From: DASRJW01 sp964567755
GTDB lineage: Bacteria > Krumholzibacteriota > Krumholzibacteriia > G020349025
Length of the DNA stretch: 35,576 nt
Direction: 5' to 3'
NCBI GenBank assembly: GCA_964567755.1
Contig: CAZMNW010000046.1
Span: forward strand, 1 to 35,576
Positions 25,702 through 34,054 of this stretch are shown here, piece by piece. The position numbers and the translations under genes were made by a program. The notes beneath the pieces were generated by a model. That model did not search any database, was not told the DNA's origin, and saw only the letters and a program-made list of their open reading frames with translations. Each line of letters begins with the position of its first letter. Within the stretch, counting starts at the first letter, position 1.

Positions 25702-28170
25702 TCACTTGTGAGCAGACATGCCGAGTTCAGTCACGAGCTTGGCCAATGGCTCCTCGAGATAGGCTGGGAACTCACTGCGGTTGCGTGATTCTTCAAGGTC
25801 GGTCAACAGGATTTCAAACTCGGAGCGCGCTTCCGAGGCGATCCGGAGGAAACGGGGATCTTCTCGCAGAGCACGAAAGGAAGGACACAGCATGAGCCAG
25901 TCGTAAGGCGGGGGAGTTCCGGGCGAACCGCTGCGAGCCAACATCTCATGCGCGGGGTCGATTTCGCCGCGATCTGCAAGGATCATCGCGATAATTCTTC
26001 TGGCCACGATCCAGGCGAGCCCTTCGGATGCCAGGACTCGGGTCATGGCGGCGCGTCTTTCCTCAGCATCGCCGATCAGCACCGTAAGGAGAGCACGCGA
26101 CGCCTCGAGATCGGATGGAGGCAGGCGACGATCATCAGCCATTGTCTCCAAGCGTCTAAGCAGCAGAGAAGCCTCCTTGCTCCGACCGAGCGAGACGAGC
26201 AGGGGAATTCGCTCCCACAAAACCCATGGCATGTCCGGTTCGAGCTCGAGAACCTGATCGAGCAGAGCCAGCCCCTCCGTGGGACGTCCCAGCAACCCCA
26301 TGGTGCGGGCGGCGTTCAATGGCGGATATGGGTAGAGCGGATCAAGTTGCCACGAAAGGAGGTAGGCCTCGAGTTCCAGTCGGGCAGAAGTCGCAAACAG
26401 GAAAGGTCCCTGGCTGTTGAAGCAGAAGGCGTCCTTCGGCGCCAGCGAGACCGCACGGAGGCCAGCATGTAAGCTGGCCCTCGCATTCCCGGTAAGGAAC
26501 TCGTACCACGCCAGCCCCGCCCAGGCGCGGCCATTGCGAGGATCGATTTGCAGGGCGCGACGTGCCCAGCTCGCGAGCTGAGGCAACGCTTCCTGAATAC
26601 CCGATTCGTATTGGAAAATGTGAAGCATACTCAACTCGGCGGCAGCATCGGCACGCTTCGGATCGAGCTGCAAGACCTGCTGAAATTCGGCGAGAGCGCG
26701 GTCGAAGTCAGCCGGAAGGCGCAGATTGTTGTACCGATTGGAATAGTACAACGCCCGCTGGAAGACGATTTCCGGTTCCGACTTCGTCATTACGGCTGGA
26801 ACCGGAGCTGCCGCTGGCCGTATCGCTTCCCTCAGGCCCTCGGCCGCCGCATGCACGACATCCAAGAAATCCTGGCGTTGACCTCTGTACTCGCGGCTCC
26901 ACATGAGCCGGCGTGTTCTGGCTTGCACGAGCTGCACGTTGATCACGAGCAACTCGGAGCGAGTGGTCACCGTGGACACCACGAACGCACCCACGCCGTA
27001 TGCACGTGTCAGCTTTTCCAAATCGCCACCGATCCGTTCCATCTCGATGCTCGTGGGTGGCATCTTGGTTTCCAACCCCTCCACCTGGCCGAGGTAGGTG
27101 GAAAGGGTCCTCGGAATCGCATCGGTCAAGAAGCGTTCCTCCTCGTCGGTGCCGAGGACCTCACTGGGAAGGGCGACGACGGATTCGATGATTTGCAGTC
27201 CGACCCGACTCGAGAGCTTGTCACGCAGGCCGCCGACATTCAGAGCGAACAGGCCGATCCCGAGGACGAGCGCGGCGGCGGCGATCGCGATACTCCGGCG
27301 GGATGCGAGAAAATGGGCGACGAGCGCAACGCGCGACGACGGCAGCGCCGCACGATGCAACGCATGCGGCAGATCATGCGCCGACCGGTATCGACGCGCC
27401 GGATCCTTTGCCAAGCACTTCAGAATGACGAGCTCGAGGGCGCGCGGAAGGCTCGGGTTCAGGTGGCGTGGCGGTACGGGCACCGCATTGACGATGTCTG
27501 CGATGAGAGCGCTCGCGAGCTCCTGCTCGAAGGGGCGGCGGCCAGTCGCCATCTCGTAGAGAACCACACCAAGCGAGTAGAGATCGGAGCGGTGATCCGA
27601 CGCGGCGCCTCGCAGCTGTTCCGGCGCCATGTATGGAAGCGTCCCCGCGAATCCCGGAGTTTCCGTCATGCTCTTTGTCGTGACAGTGTCCGTGCTGGGG
27701 CGCAGCACCCTGGCGAGGCCAAAGTCCAGCACCTTGACCTGGTTCTTCTGCGTGAGTCCGATGTTCCGCGGCTTGAGGTCGCGGTGCACGATCCCGCGCC
27801 CGTGAGCTTCTTCCAGCGCCCAGGCAATCTCGCTGCCGATCCGCAACACCTCGTCGGTGGGAAGTGCCCCGTGTTCGAGGCGTTCGGCCAAGGTCGTTCC
27901 ATCGACGTACTCCATGACGAGGAAGTCGACTCCGTCCTGCGTGTCGAAGTCGTAGACGGTGGCGATGTGCGGGTGGTTGAGCTGGGAAAGGGTCTCTGCT
28001 TCCTTGCGAAAACGCTTGCGGGTCGCTTCGTCGGCGAGCGTGCCTGCGGGCAGAATCTTGATGGCGACGTTGCGTGGGAGATGCTCGTCCTGGGCGCGGT
28101 AGACCTCGCCCATCCCGCCGGCGCCGATGCGCTCGACGATGCGATAATGGGAGAACCGTGTACCGATCAT
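25702..28170 (-). CDS. Ser/Thr kinase K3 with TolB-like domain and TPR repeats
   Basis: The protein has 822 residues. The start at 28170 is set by alignment with the MIG...FSHYRI start of the paralogs. No strong ribosome site precedes it, and an ATG at 28194 (MNHAGLYS extension) is possible. Motifs: GAGGMGEV (16-23), Lys38, Glu57, HRDLKPRN (129-136), DFG (149-151), GTLPYMAPEQL. The membrane helix is about 291-311 (SIAIAAAALVLGIGLFALNV). Then come a TolB-like domain (FLTDAIPRTLSTYLGQVEGL), FQRALYYSNRYNN, TPR repeats and the tail EFPAYLEEPLAKL. It lies 99 bp downstream of K4, so the two are probably cotranscribed. The 253-bp gap before K2 holds a separate promoter-like block. Confidence 0.92.
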   Translation of the reverse strand: MIGTRFSHYRIVERIGAGGMGEVYRAQDEHLPRNVAIKILPAGTLADEATRKRFRKEAETLSQLNHPHIATVYDFDTQDGVDFLVMEYVDGTTLAERLEHGALPTDEVLRIGSEIAWALEEAHGRGIVHRDLKPRNIGLTQKNQVKVLDFGLARVLRPSTDTVTTKSMTETPGFAGTLPYMAPEQLRGAASDHRSDLYSLGVVLYEMATGRRPFEQELASALIADIVNAVPVPPRHLNPSLPRALELVILKCLAKDPARRYRSAHDLPHALHRAALPSSRVALVAHFLASRRSIAIAAAALVLGIGLFALNVGGLRDKLSSRVGLQIIESVVALPSEVLGTDEEERFLTDAIPRTLSTYLGQVEGLETKMPPTSIEMERIGGDLEKLTRAYGVGAFVVSTVTTRSELLVINVQLVQARTRRLMWSREYRGQRQDFLDVVHAAAEGLREAIRPAAAPVPAVMTKSEPEIVFQRALYYSNRYNNLRLPADFDRALAEFQQVLQLDPKRADAAAELSMLHIFQYESGIQEALPQLASWARRALQIDPRNGRAWAGLAWYEFLTGNARASLHAGLRAVSLAPKDAFCFNSQGPFLFATSARLELEAYLLSWQLDPLYPYPPLNAARTMGLLGRPTEGLALLDQVLELEPDMPWVLWERIPLLVSLGRSKEASLLLRRLETMADDRRLPPSDLEASRALLTVLIGDAEERRAAMTRVLASEGLAWIVARRIIAMILADRGEIDPAHEMLARSGSPGTPPPYDWLMLCPSFRALREDPRFLRIASEARSEFEILLTDLEESRNRSEFPAYLEEPLAKLVTELGMSAHK

Positions 28171-28269
28171 GGAGTAAAGCCCCGCATGGTTCATGAGCCT
28201 AGGTCGGGCGGGGCGAGGATTCAAGCCGCCGCATTTAGCTGCTGTGGGGGCACGTCGGGAGTAAAAGGC

Positions 28270-30720
28270 TCAGCGACGTGCGGGCATGTCGAGATCGGCG
28301 AGCAAGTCGGCCAGCGGCTTCTCGAGGTATGCGGGGAACTCGCCCTGAGTGCGCACTTCCTCGAGAATCGCCAGAGTCCTTTCGAAACGAGAGCGCGCCT
28401 CTTTGATGATCACGTCGAAGCGCTCGTCTCCCTGCAAGGGTTGCAAGAAAGGGCAGAGCATGAGGAAATCGTAGATGGTGACGCTCTGGCGAGCACTTGG
28501 ATCGCCGAACGCATACAGGGCTTTGAACGCCGCGTCCGCTTCGCCTCTGCGAGCGAGGATCATAAAGGCCAAAAGGTTATAGGGGGGCGGGAGCTCGCCA
28601 ATTTCGCTGGCGCTTCCCGTTTCCAGGGCGATGAGAGTACGTAAAGCCTGGATCTCTGCAGGCTTCACTTTCCCCTCGCTGATCGGTTCGAGCTTCGCAA
28701 GGAGATCAGAAGCCTCCTTGCTTCGACCGAGCAGAACGAGCGAGTTCCCTCTCTCCATCAGGGCCTGAGGCATATCGGGTTCGAGCTCGAAAACCTGATC
28801 GATGATCGGCACGGCCTCCGAAAGACGTCCGAGCAAATTGTTGTAGGAGGCAGAGTTCAAAGTCGGATAGATGAATAGCGGATCGAGTTGTGACGCTACG
28901 AGCGTTGCCTCAAGCGCCAGGCGGATCGATCCAGACCATGCAAGTGAAACGGCAAGATAGTTTTGGGGAAAAGCGTCTCGCGGTGCCAGGGCGACAGCGC
29001 GGAGACTAGCACTGAGGAATGCATCGTAGTTTCCGTTGTACTTCTCGACGGCACCCAACACACCCAGAGCGCGGCCGTTTCGGGGATCAATTTGCAGGGC
29101 GCGACGTGCCCAGCTCTCCATCGCCGAAAGCGACTCCGCACCCAATGTTTCGGATTCGTACTTATAGACATAGAGGACGCCGATCTCTGCTGCAGCGTCC
29201 GCACGCTTTGGATCCAGCTCGAGGACGTGCTCAAAAGTGGCAAGGGCGCGTTCGAAGTCGACCAGGCCCAAATGCATGCCGTAGCGGCGAGAATAGTACA
29301 GTCCACGTTGGAAAAGCATTTCCGCTTCCGAGGCCTGAGCTGCGGCAGGCACTGGCGCCGCCGCCGGCCGAATGGCTTTCCGAAGACCATCCGCCGCCGC
29401 CCTGGTGAGCTGGAGAAAGCCCACCCGGTCACCGGAGTACTCGTTGCTCCACACGAGACGGCGCGTCCGAGCATCCACCAGCTGCAAGTTGATTGATAGG
29501 CTCTCGGAGCGAGCCGTCACCGTGGACACAACGAACGCACCCACGCCGTATGCCCGGGCCACCTTGCCCAAATCGCCACCTATCCGTTCCATCTCGAGGT
29601 TCGTGGGCGGCATCTTGGTTTCCAGCCCCTCGACCTGGTTCAGGTACGTGGACAGCGTGTTCGGGATCGCGTCGGTCAGAAAGGCGTCGTCCTCGTCTGC
29701 GAACACCTTGCTGGGGAGCGCGACGATGGATTCGATGGCCCGAGCGCCCCCTTGCCCGAGTAGTCGTTCGCGCCAGCCGCCGACGTTCAGACCGATCAGC
29801 GTAATGAGGATCAAGGCCGTGCCCGCCGCAAGCATCACGGGCCAGCGCCGGCGAGCCAATCCCCGCATCAAGAGCTCGACTCCGAACGCAGGGGAGCCGG
29901 CGCGGCATAATTCCGACAGGAACGCTGCAGCCGACTGGTAACGCCGATCCGGGTCCCTGTGCAGACACCTGAGGATGACGAGCTCGAGGGCGCGAGGCAG
30001 GTCGGGGTTGAACCGGCGAGGCGGTTCGGGAGTGGCGTTGAGGATGTCGCCGATCAGAGCGCTCGCCAACTCCTGTTCGAAGGGCCGCCTAGCCGTCGCC
30101 ATCTCATACAGCACGACGCCAAGCGAGTACAGGTCAGCCCGGTGATCAGCAGCGACACCTCGCAGTTGCTCCGGCGCCATGTACGGCAGCGTTCCCGCCA
30201 GTCCTGTGGCGCCGGTCAAAGTCTCGGTCGTCGCAGTGTCGGTACTCGGCTTCAACACTCGCGCCAGACCGAAGTCTAGAACCTTGACTTGGCCTTTGAG
30301 AGTGAGGCCGATGTTTTTCGGCTTGAGGTCTCGGTGCACGATGCCGCGGTGATGGGCTTCCTCGAGAGCTTCGGCGATCTCGCTGCCGATGCGGAGCACC
30401 TCGTCCACGGGAAGCGTGCCGTCCTGGAGCTTTTCGGCGAGCGTCGTGCCTTCGACGAACTCCATGACCAGGAAGTCCATGTCGTCGTGGGTGTCGAAGT
30501 CGTAGATGGTGGCGATGTGCGGGTGGTTGAGCTGAGAAAGAGTCTCGGCTTCCTTGCGGAAGCGTTTGCGGGCTTGGTCGTCGGCGAGGGTGCCGACAGG
30601 TAGAATCTTGATGGCGACGTCACGCGGCAGGTGCTCGTCGCGGGCGCGGTAGACCTCTCCCATACCGCCGGCGCCGACGCGTTCGACGACGCGATAATGA
30701 GAGAAATGCTTGCCGATCAT
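28270..30720 (-). CDS. Ser/Thr kinase K4 with TolB-like domain and TPR repeats
   Basis: The protein has 816 residues. ATG at 30720 has GGAG 6 nt upstream; about 190 in-frame codons further up are shadow and include the divergent promoter region. Motifs: GAGGMGEV (16-23), Lys38, Glu57, HRDLKPKN (129-136), DFG (149-151), GTLPYMAPEQL. A membrane helix lies near 291-312, followed by the TolB-like domain (FLTDAIPNTLSTYLNQVEGL), FQRGLYYSRRYG, TPR repeats and the tail EFPAYLEKPLADLLADL. It is closest in the window to K5. It is the first gene of the K4-K3-K2 run and is divergent from Oar-like receptor 2 across 382 bp. Cytoplasmic kinase and outer TPR part are inferred from the single helix. Confidence 0.93.
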   Translation of the reverse strand: MIGKHFSHYRVVERVGAGGMGEVYRARDEHLPRDVAIKILPVGTLADDQARKRFRKEAETLSQLNHPHIATIYDFDTHDDMDFLVMEFVEGTTLAEKLQDGTLPVDEVLRIGSEIAEALEEAHHRGIVHRDLKPKNIGLTLKGQVKVLDFGLARVLKPSTDTATTETLTGATGLAGTLPYMAPEQLRGVAADHRADLYSLGVVLYEMATARRPFEQELASALIGDILNATPEPPRRFNPDLPRALELVILRCLHRDPDRRYQSAAAFLSELCRAGSPAFGVELLMRGLARRRWPVMLAAGTALILITLIGLNVGGWRERLLGQGGARAIESIVALPSKVFADEDDAFLTDAIPNTLSTYLNQVEGLETKMPPTNLEMERIGGDLGKVARAYGVGAFVVSTVTARSESLSINLQLVDARTRRLVWSNEYSGDRVGFLQLTRAAADGLRKAIRPAAAPVPAAAQASEAEMLFQRGLYYSRRYGMHLGLVDFERALATFEHVLELDPKRADAAAEIGVLYVYKYESETLGAESLSAMESWARRALQIDPRNGRALGVLGAVEKYNGNYDAFLSASLRAVALAPRDAFPQNYLAVSLAWSGSIRLALEATLVASQLDPLFIYPTLNSASYNNLLGRLSEAVPIIDQVFELEPDMPQALMERGNSLVLLGRSKEASDLLAKLEPISEGKVKPAEIQALRTLIALETGSASEIGELPPPYNLLAFMILARRGEADAAFKALYAFGDPSARQSVTIYDFLMLCPFLQPLQGDERFDVIIKEARSRFERTLAILEEVRTQGEFPAYLEKPLADLLADLDMPARR

Positions 30721-30805
30721 TTTCGGCTCCGTGGCGTTATCTCGGGCCGGGTCAGCGGGACGTGCTTTCTTCGGGGCGCAGGACCGAGACCTCCCGATCC
30801 AATGG

Positions 30806-30836
30806 ATTCTGGCATCTTGCCGGCGGGAGGTCGACG
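30806..30836 (-). promoter_or_regulatory. Promoter-like block upstream of K4, shared with K2
   Basis: On the minus strand TCGACC (30834-30829), 17 bp, then CAGAAT (30811-30806) preceded by TGC. The match with the K2 block covers both hexamers and part of the spacer, while flanking DNA is unrelated. This suggests selection on the hexamers rather than only shared ancestry. Confidence 0.45.
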
Positions 30837-30940
30837 GTCCTTCATGTCGCGGTTGCGCTGTGGAGTTCTCCACGGCGGATTCCGCAGCTCCTCCAAGTTG
30901 CGTGAAAGAACGAGTTCGCGAGTGGTGAGAAGCCGGGTTC

Positions 30941-30956
30941 TCCGTATAAATACGGA
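30941..30956. promoter_or_regulatory. Perfect 16-bp dyad, operator candidate
   Basis: TCCGTAT and ATACGGA are exact reverse complements separated by AA. The core TCCGTA...TACGGA is the same as in the 22-bp dyad at 12759-12780, also with a 2-bp gap and also between divergent genes. It contains TATAAA, so it may overlap a -10 element of the plus-strand receptor. Confidence 0.5.
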
Positions 30957-31090
30957 CATGCTTCCGAAGATTCGCATTCTGTCTGGCCGCGATGGTGGCG
31001 TTTCTGCGCCTATCCGTATGGTGGGAGCGTCCGCCCGGTGCTAATCTGGCGCGACAACACTCGCAACAACAAGAGCGAGATCCATCCAGC

Positions 31091-31097
31091 AAGGAGG
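31091..31097 (+). promoter_or_regulatory. Strong ribosome binding site before a GTG start
   Basis: AAGGAGG lies 5 nt before GTG at 31103 and fixes the start of Oar-like receptor 2; the earlier in-frame start codon at 30992 has no such site. Confidence 0.75.
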
Positions 31098-31102
31098 TAG
31101 TC

Positions 31103-34021
31103 GTGGATCGCAGGCACTCGGTTTTCGGTGTCGCATTCTCCGCATGGGTCTTGCTTTGCACGGGGGCCGTTGCGCAGGAGACCACGACTGGTGCCATCGA
31201 TGGCACGGTGACCGACGCGGCAGGAGGTCCTCTCGCCGGGGTGACCATCACCCTGACTTCGGTGCAAGGGGCGAGGACGGAGATCACCGACGCCACCGGG
31301 CACTATCGCTTCCAGTACCTGGTGCCAGGAACTTACGGTATCAAGACGACGCTCCAAGGCTTCAACACGGTGGAGAGGCAAGGCCTCGAAGTGCGGCTCG
31401 GTGCACGCTTGCGTGTCGAGGTGGTTCTGACACCAGGGGCCACGGAGCATATCGAGGTCGTGGGCACTCCTCCAGTCGTCGATCTCACGACGAGCACGAC
31501 GGGAGCCACGATCTCGGCCGAGCTCATGTCGAGTGTCCCGATCGGGCGGAGCTTCTCGAACGCGCTGGCGCTCGCACCGGGCGTGGTGGCCGGTGGCATC
31601 GATGCCGCGAATCCATCCATCGCAGGGGCGAGTGGGCTCGAGAACATCCACGTCGTGGATGGGGTGAACATCACCAACCCTGGTTTTGGCAGCGCTGGGT
31701 CGTTTTCTTATTTCTATGGCTCGCTCGGGATCGGGGTCAACTACGACTACATCCAAGAAATCCAGGTCAAGACCGGCGGCTACGAGCCCGAGTACGGTCA
31801 GGCTCTCGGGGGATTCGTGAACCTGGTGACGAAGACAGGCGGGAACGAGTTCAAGAGCAGCCTCTTTGCCTACTATCAGGGCCCGGGGCTCGAAGCGGAG
31901 CGACAACGAAGCGAACGCAACTTCACGCTTGGATACGGCCTCTACACCTTGGGCGACGTCGTGGGCTTCGAGAGCACCGACATCGGTTTCGAAGTGAGCG
32001 GACCCATCGTCCGCGACAAGGTCTTCTTCTACGGTGTCTTCGATCCGACGTTCACGACGATCACCTACCGCACGCCGCCGGCGGTGACGGAGCTGCAGGG
32101 CATCGATCACCAGCTGGACGCCGACCGCAGGGTCTGGGCCTACGCCGCCAACGTGAAGTGGCTCGTCAACCCGAGACATACGGTCAGCGTCTCCTCGTTC
32201 GGAGATCCGGGTTATGGGCCATACGGGCCCCAGTACCCGCTCACAGTCGCCTTGGCGGACCCAACGGGCCTGTATTCCGAGGTCGACTTCGGCGGTTACA
32301 ACGCGGTCGCACGTTGGGAAGGCGAGCTGCTCGACAACGCCTTTGTCGAGGCCTCCTTCGCCTTCCACCGCGACGATTTCAGCGAGACGCCGAGGAGCAC
32401 CAGCAGCCCGGGCGGTCTGGATCTCCGTCCTGTCGTCGATCCTATGACCGGCGACACATTGAACACGGAAGGCACCGGTTATGCTGGGGGCTTCTTCGAA
32501 TCGGCCGCCAACTCTCGAACCTACCAATACTCGGTCAAGTTTTCGAACTTCTTGCAGGCGGCAGGCGAGCACAAACTGCGCTACGGCCTCGACTACCAGG
32601 ATATCGCCTTCGATTGGCTCGGGTACTTCACTGGCCCGACCGGAATCCCGCTTCCGGATGGCAAAACCACAGGAACGGGCTACTTCTGGTTCGTCGATCC
32701 CGACGGCCAGAACTTCACGATCTACACGAGCTCGAACCTCTACGGCGACATCTCCGACGCCAATCGGCTGGCTTTCTTCATCTCGGATACCTGGCAACCA
32801 GTCGAATGGGTGAACCTGATGGGAGGGGTGCGTTACGAAGAGAACACTCTCATCGGCAGTCAGAACAAGTTCACGTGGGAGGGAAACTGGGCGCCTCGCG
32901 TCAACGTATCGCTGGATCCGCTGAGGGACAAGAAATCGAAGCTCTCCTTCGCCTACGGTCGCTTTTACGGCACGGCGCCGAGCAACCTGGCAGTGGTGGC
33001 GTTCTCGACCGACGATCAGTACATCGTGAACTACCCGATCTCGAACGTCGACCTGAGCGATCCGTCCAATCCGAAGATCATCGGCCCGCCAGACAGCAAT
33101 TTCGTAGTGTTCCAAACAGGTGGGGCGCGTGTCGATCCCGAGTCCGAACTCACCTATCAGGACGAATTCATCGTGAGCGCCGAGCGCGAGGTGATGCCGG
33201 CGCTGAGCGTCGGCGTGAGTTACATGCATCGGCGGCTGGGAAAGACGCTTGAGAACGTCGGTCTCGTGCCATACTCGGATCTCGTAAACGGCACCGCTTC
33301 CGTCGGCCAGTATCTCATCACGAACCCGCGGCCAGAGCTCGGCTTCCCGAAGCCCACGCGACAGTACAACGCGGTGACGCTGCGCGCCGAGAAGCGCCTG
33401 CGCGACCGCTGGCAACTTCTAGGTTCCTACACATGGTCACGGCTCGAAGGGAATTACGAGGGTTACTACAGGCGCGACACGGGCTCTCCGACCCCCAACA
33501 CGACGTTTATCTACGATTTCCCGTATCTCGAGGATCCATCCATCTTCAAACACATCATCGACGGTGGGGTGTTGGCGAACGACCGGACGCACGTGTTCAA
33601 TCTGTACGGGTCGTACGTGCTCCCATTCAGTCTAAACCTGGGGATGAGCGTCAAGGTGCAAACCGGCATGCCGATCACCAAGCTGGGCTGGGACCAAGTG
33701 AACGGCTTCCCCGGGGAGATTCCGCTGGAGCCGCGCGGCGCGAGCGGACGTGGGCCGACGACCTCCGAGATCGGCCTGCACGCCGACTACGCGTTTCGGC
33801 TCGGGCGCAGCCAACTGGGCCTCATCGTCAACGTCTTCAACGTGTTCAACCAACAGGACGCGGTCGACTTCGACCAGTGGTTCGAGTTCGGCGGCACGGT
33901 GAACCCGGATCCGTCGCTCACCCTGGACCCTTGTCCCGACTGCCAGCATGAGGACTTCGGCAAGCCGCGAGCGTACCAGCAGCCGCGGCAGATCCAGCTC
34001 GGACTGCGCGCGTCGTATTGA
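31103..34021 (+). CDS. Oar-like TonB-dependent receptor 2
   Basis: The protein has 972 residues from a GTG. A signal peptide ends near TGAVAQ. A carboxypeptidase-regulatory-like domain follows (about 28-108: GAIDGTVTDAAGGPLAGVTI, GHYRFQYLVPGTYGIKT), then a plug (about 112-255: LENIHVVDGVNITNPGF, then EPEYGQALGGFVNLVTKTGG) and a long beta barrel ending in Tyr (QIQLGLRASY), the usual aromatic end for barrel assembly. It differs from receptor 1 throughout, so these are not recent copies. It sits divergent from K4 and convergent with K5 (33 bp between stops), interrupting the kinase run. Substrate is unknown; Oar-family proteins handle large or adhesion-related cargo in other bacteria. Confidence 0.88.
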   Translation: MDRRHSVFGVAFSAWVLLCTGAVAQETTTGAIDGTVTDAAGGPLAGVTITLTSVQGARTEITDATGHYRFQYLVPGTYGIKTTLQGFNTVERQGLEVRLGARLRVEVVLTPGATEHIEVVGTPPVVDLTTSTTGATISAELMSSVPIGRSFSNALALAPGVVAGGIDAANPSIAGASGLENIHVVDGVNITNPGFGSAGSFSYFYGSLGIGVNYDYIQEIQVKTGGYEPEYGQALGGFVNLVTKTGGNEFKSSLFAYYQGPGLEAERQRSERNFTLGYGLYTLGDVVGFESTDIGFEVSGPIVRDKVFFYGVFDPTFTTITYRTPPAVTELQGIDHQLDADRRVWAYAANVKWLVNPRHTVSVSSFGDPGYGPYGPQYPLTVALADPTGLYSEVDFGGYNAVARWEGELLDNAFVEASFAFHRDDFSETPRSTSSPGGLDLRPVVDPMTGDTLNTEGTGYAGGFFESAANSRTYQYSVKFSNFLQAAGEHKLRYGLDYQDIAFDWLGYFTGPTGIPLPDGKTTGTGYFWFVDPDGQNFTIYTSSNLYGDISDANRLAFFISDTWQPVEWVNLMGGVRYEENTLIGSQNKFTWEGNWAPRVNVSLDPLRDKKSKLSFAYGRFYGTAPSNLAVVAFSTDDQYIVNYPISNVDLSDPSNPKIIGPPDSNFVVFQTGGARVDPESELTYQDEFIVSAEREVMPALSVGVSYMHRRLGKTLENVGLVPYSDLVNGTASVGQYLITNPRPELGFPKPTRQYNAVTLRAEKRLRDRWQLLGSYTWSRLEGNYEGYYRRDTGSPTPNTTFIYDFPYLEDPSIFKHIIDGGVLANDRTHVFNLYGSYVLPFSLNLGMSVKVQTGMPITKLGWDQVNGFPGEIPLEPRGASGRGPTTSEIGLHADYAFRLGRSQLGLIVNVFNVFNQQDAVDFDQWFEFGGTVNPDPSLTLDPCPDCQHEDFGKPRAYQQPRQIQLGLRASY

Positions 34022-34054
34022 TTGGAGATCGTCGCAACGCGTTCACGGTACGTT

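Larger units (their letters stand above)
30721..31102. promoter_or_regulatory. Divergent regulatory region between K4 and Oar-like receptor 2
   Basis: This 382-bp gap has no supported gene. It holds the K4 promoter-like block (30806-30836), a dyad with core TCCGTAT/ATACGGA (30941-30956), a half-site TCCGTAT (31013-31019) and the strong AAGGAGG of the receptor. The receptor frame is open upstream to 30992, but the ribosome site points to the GTG at 31103. Confidence 0.6.

Noticed and set aside
26548..28644. Plus-strand open frame of 698 codons over K3
   Set aside because: Antisense to a kinase with complete catalytic motifs; similar shadows occur over K2 and K4.
30721..31296. N-terminal extension of K4
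   Set aside because: It crosses the divergent promoter region and the start of Oar-like receptor 2; paralogs begin at the MIG start.
31010..33415. Minus-strand open frame of 801 codons over Oar-like receptor 2
   Set aside because: The plus strand encodes a full signal peptide, plug and barrel; the antisense frame has no recognisable fold.
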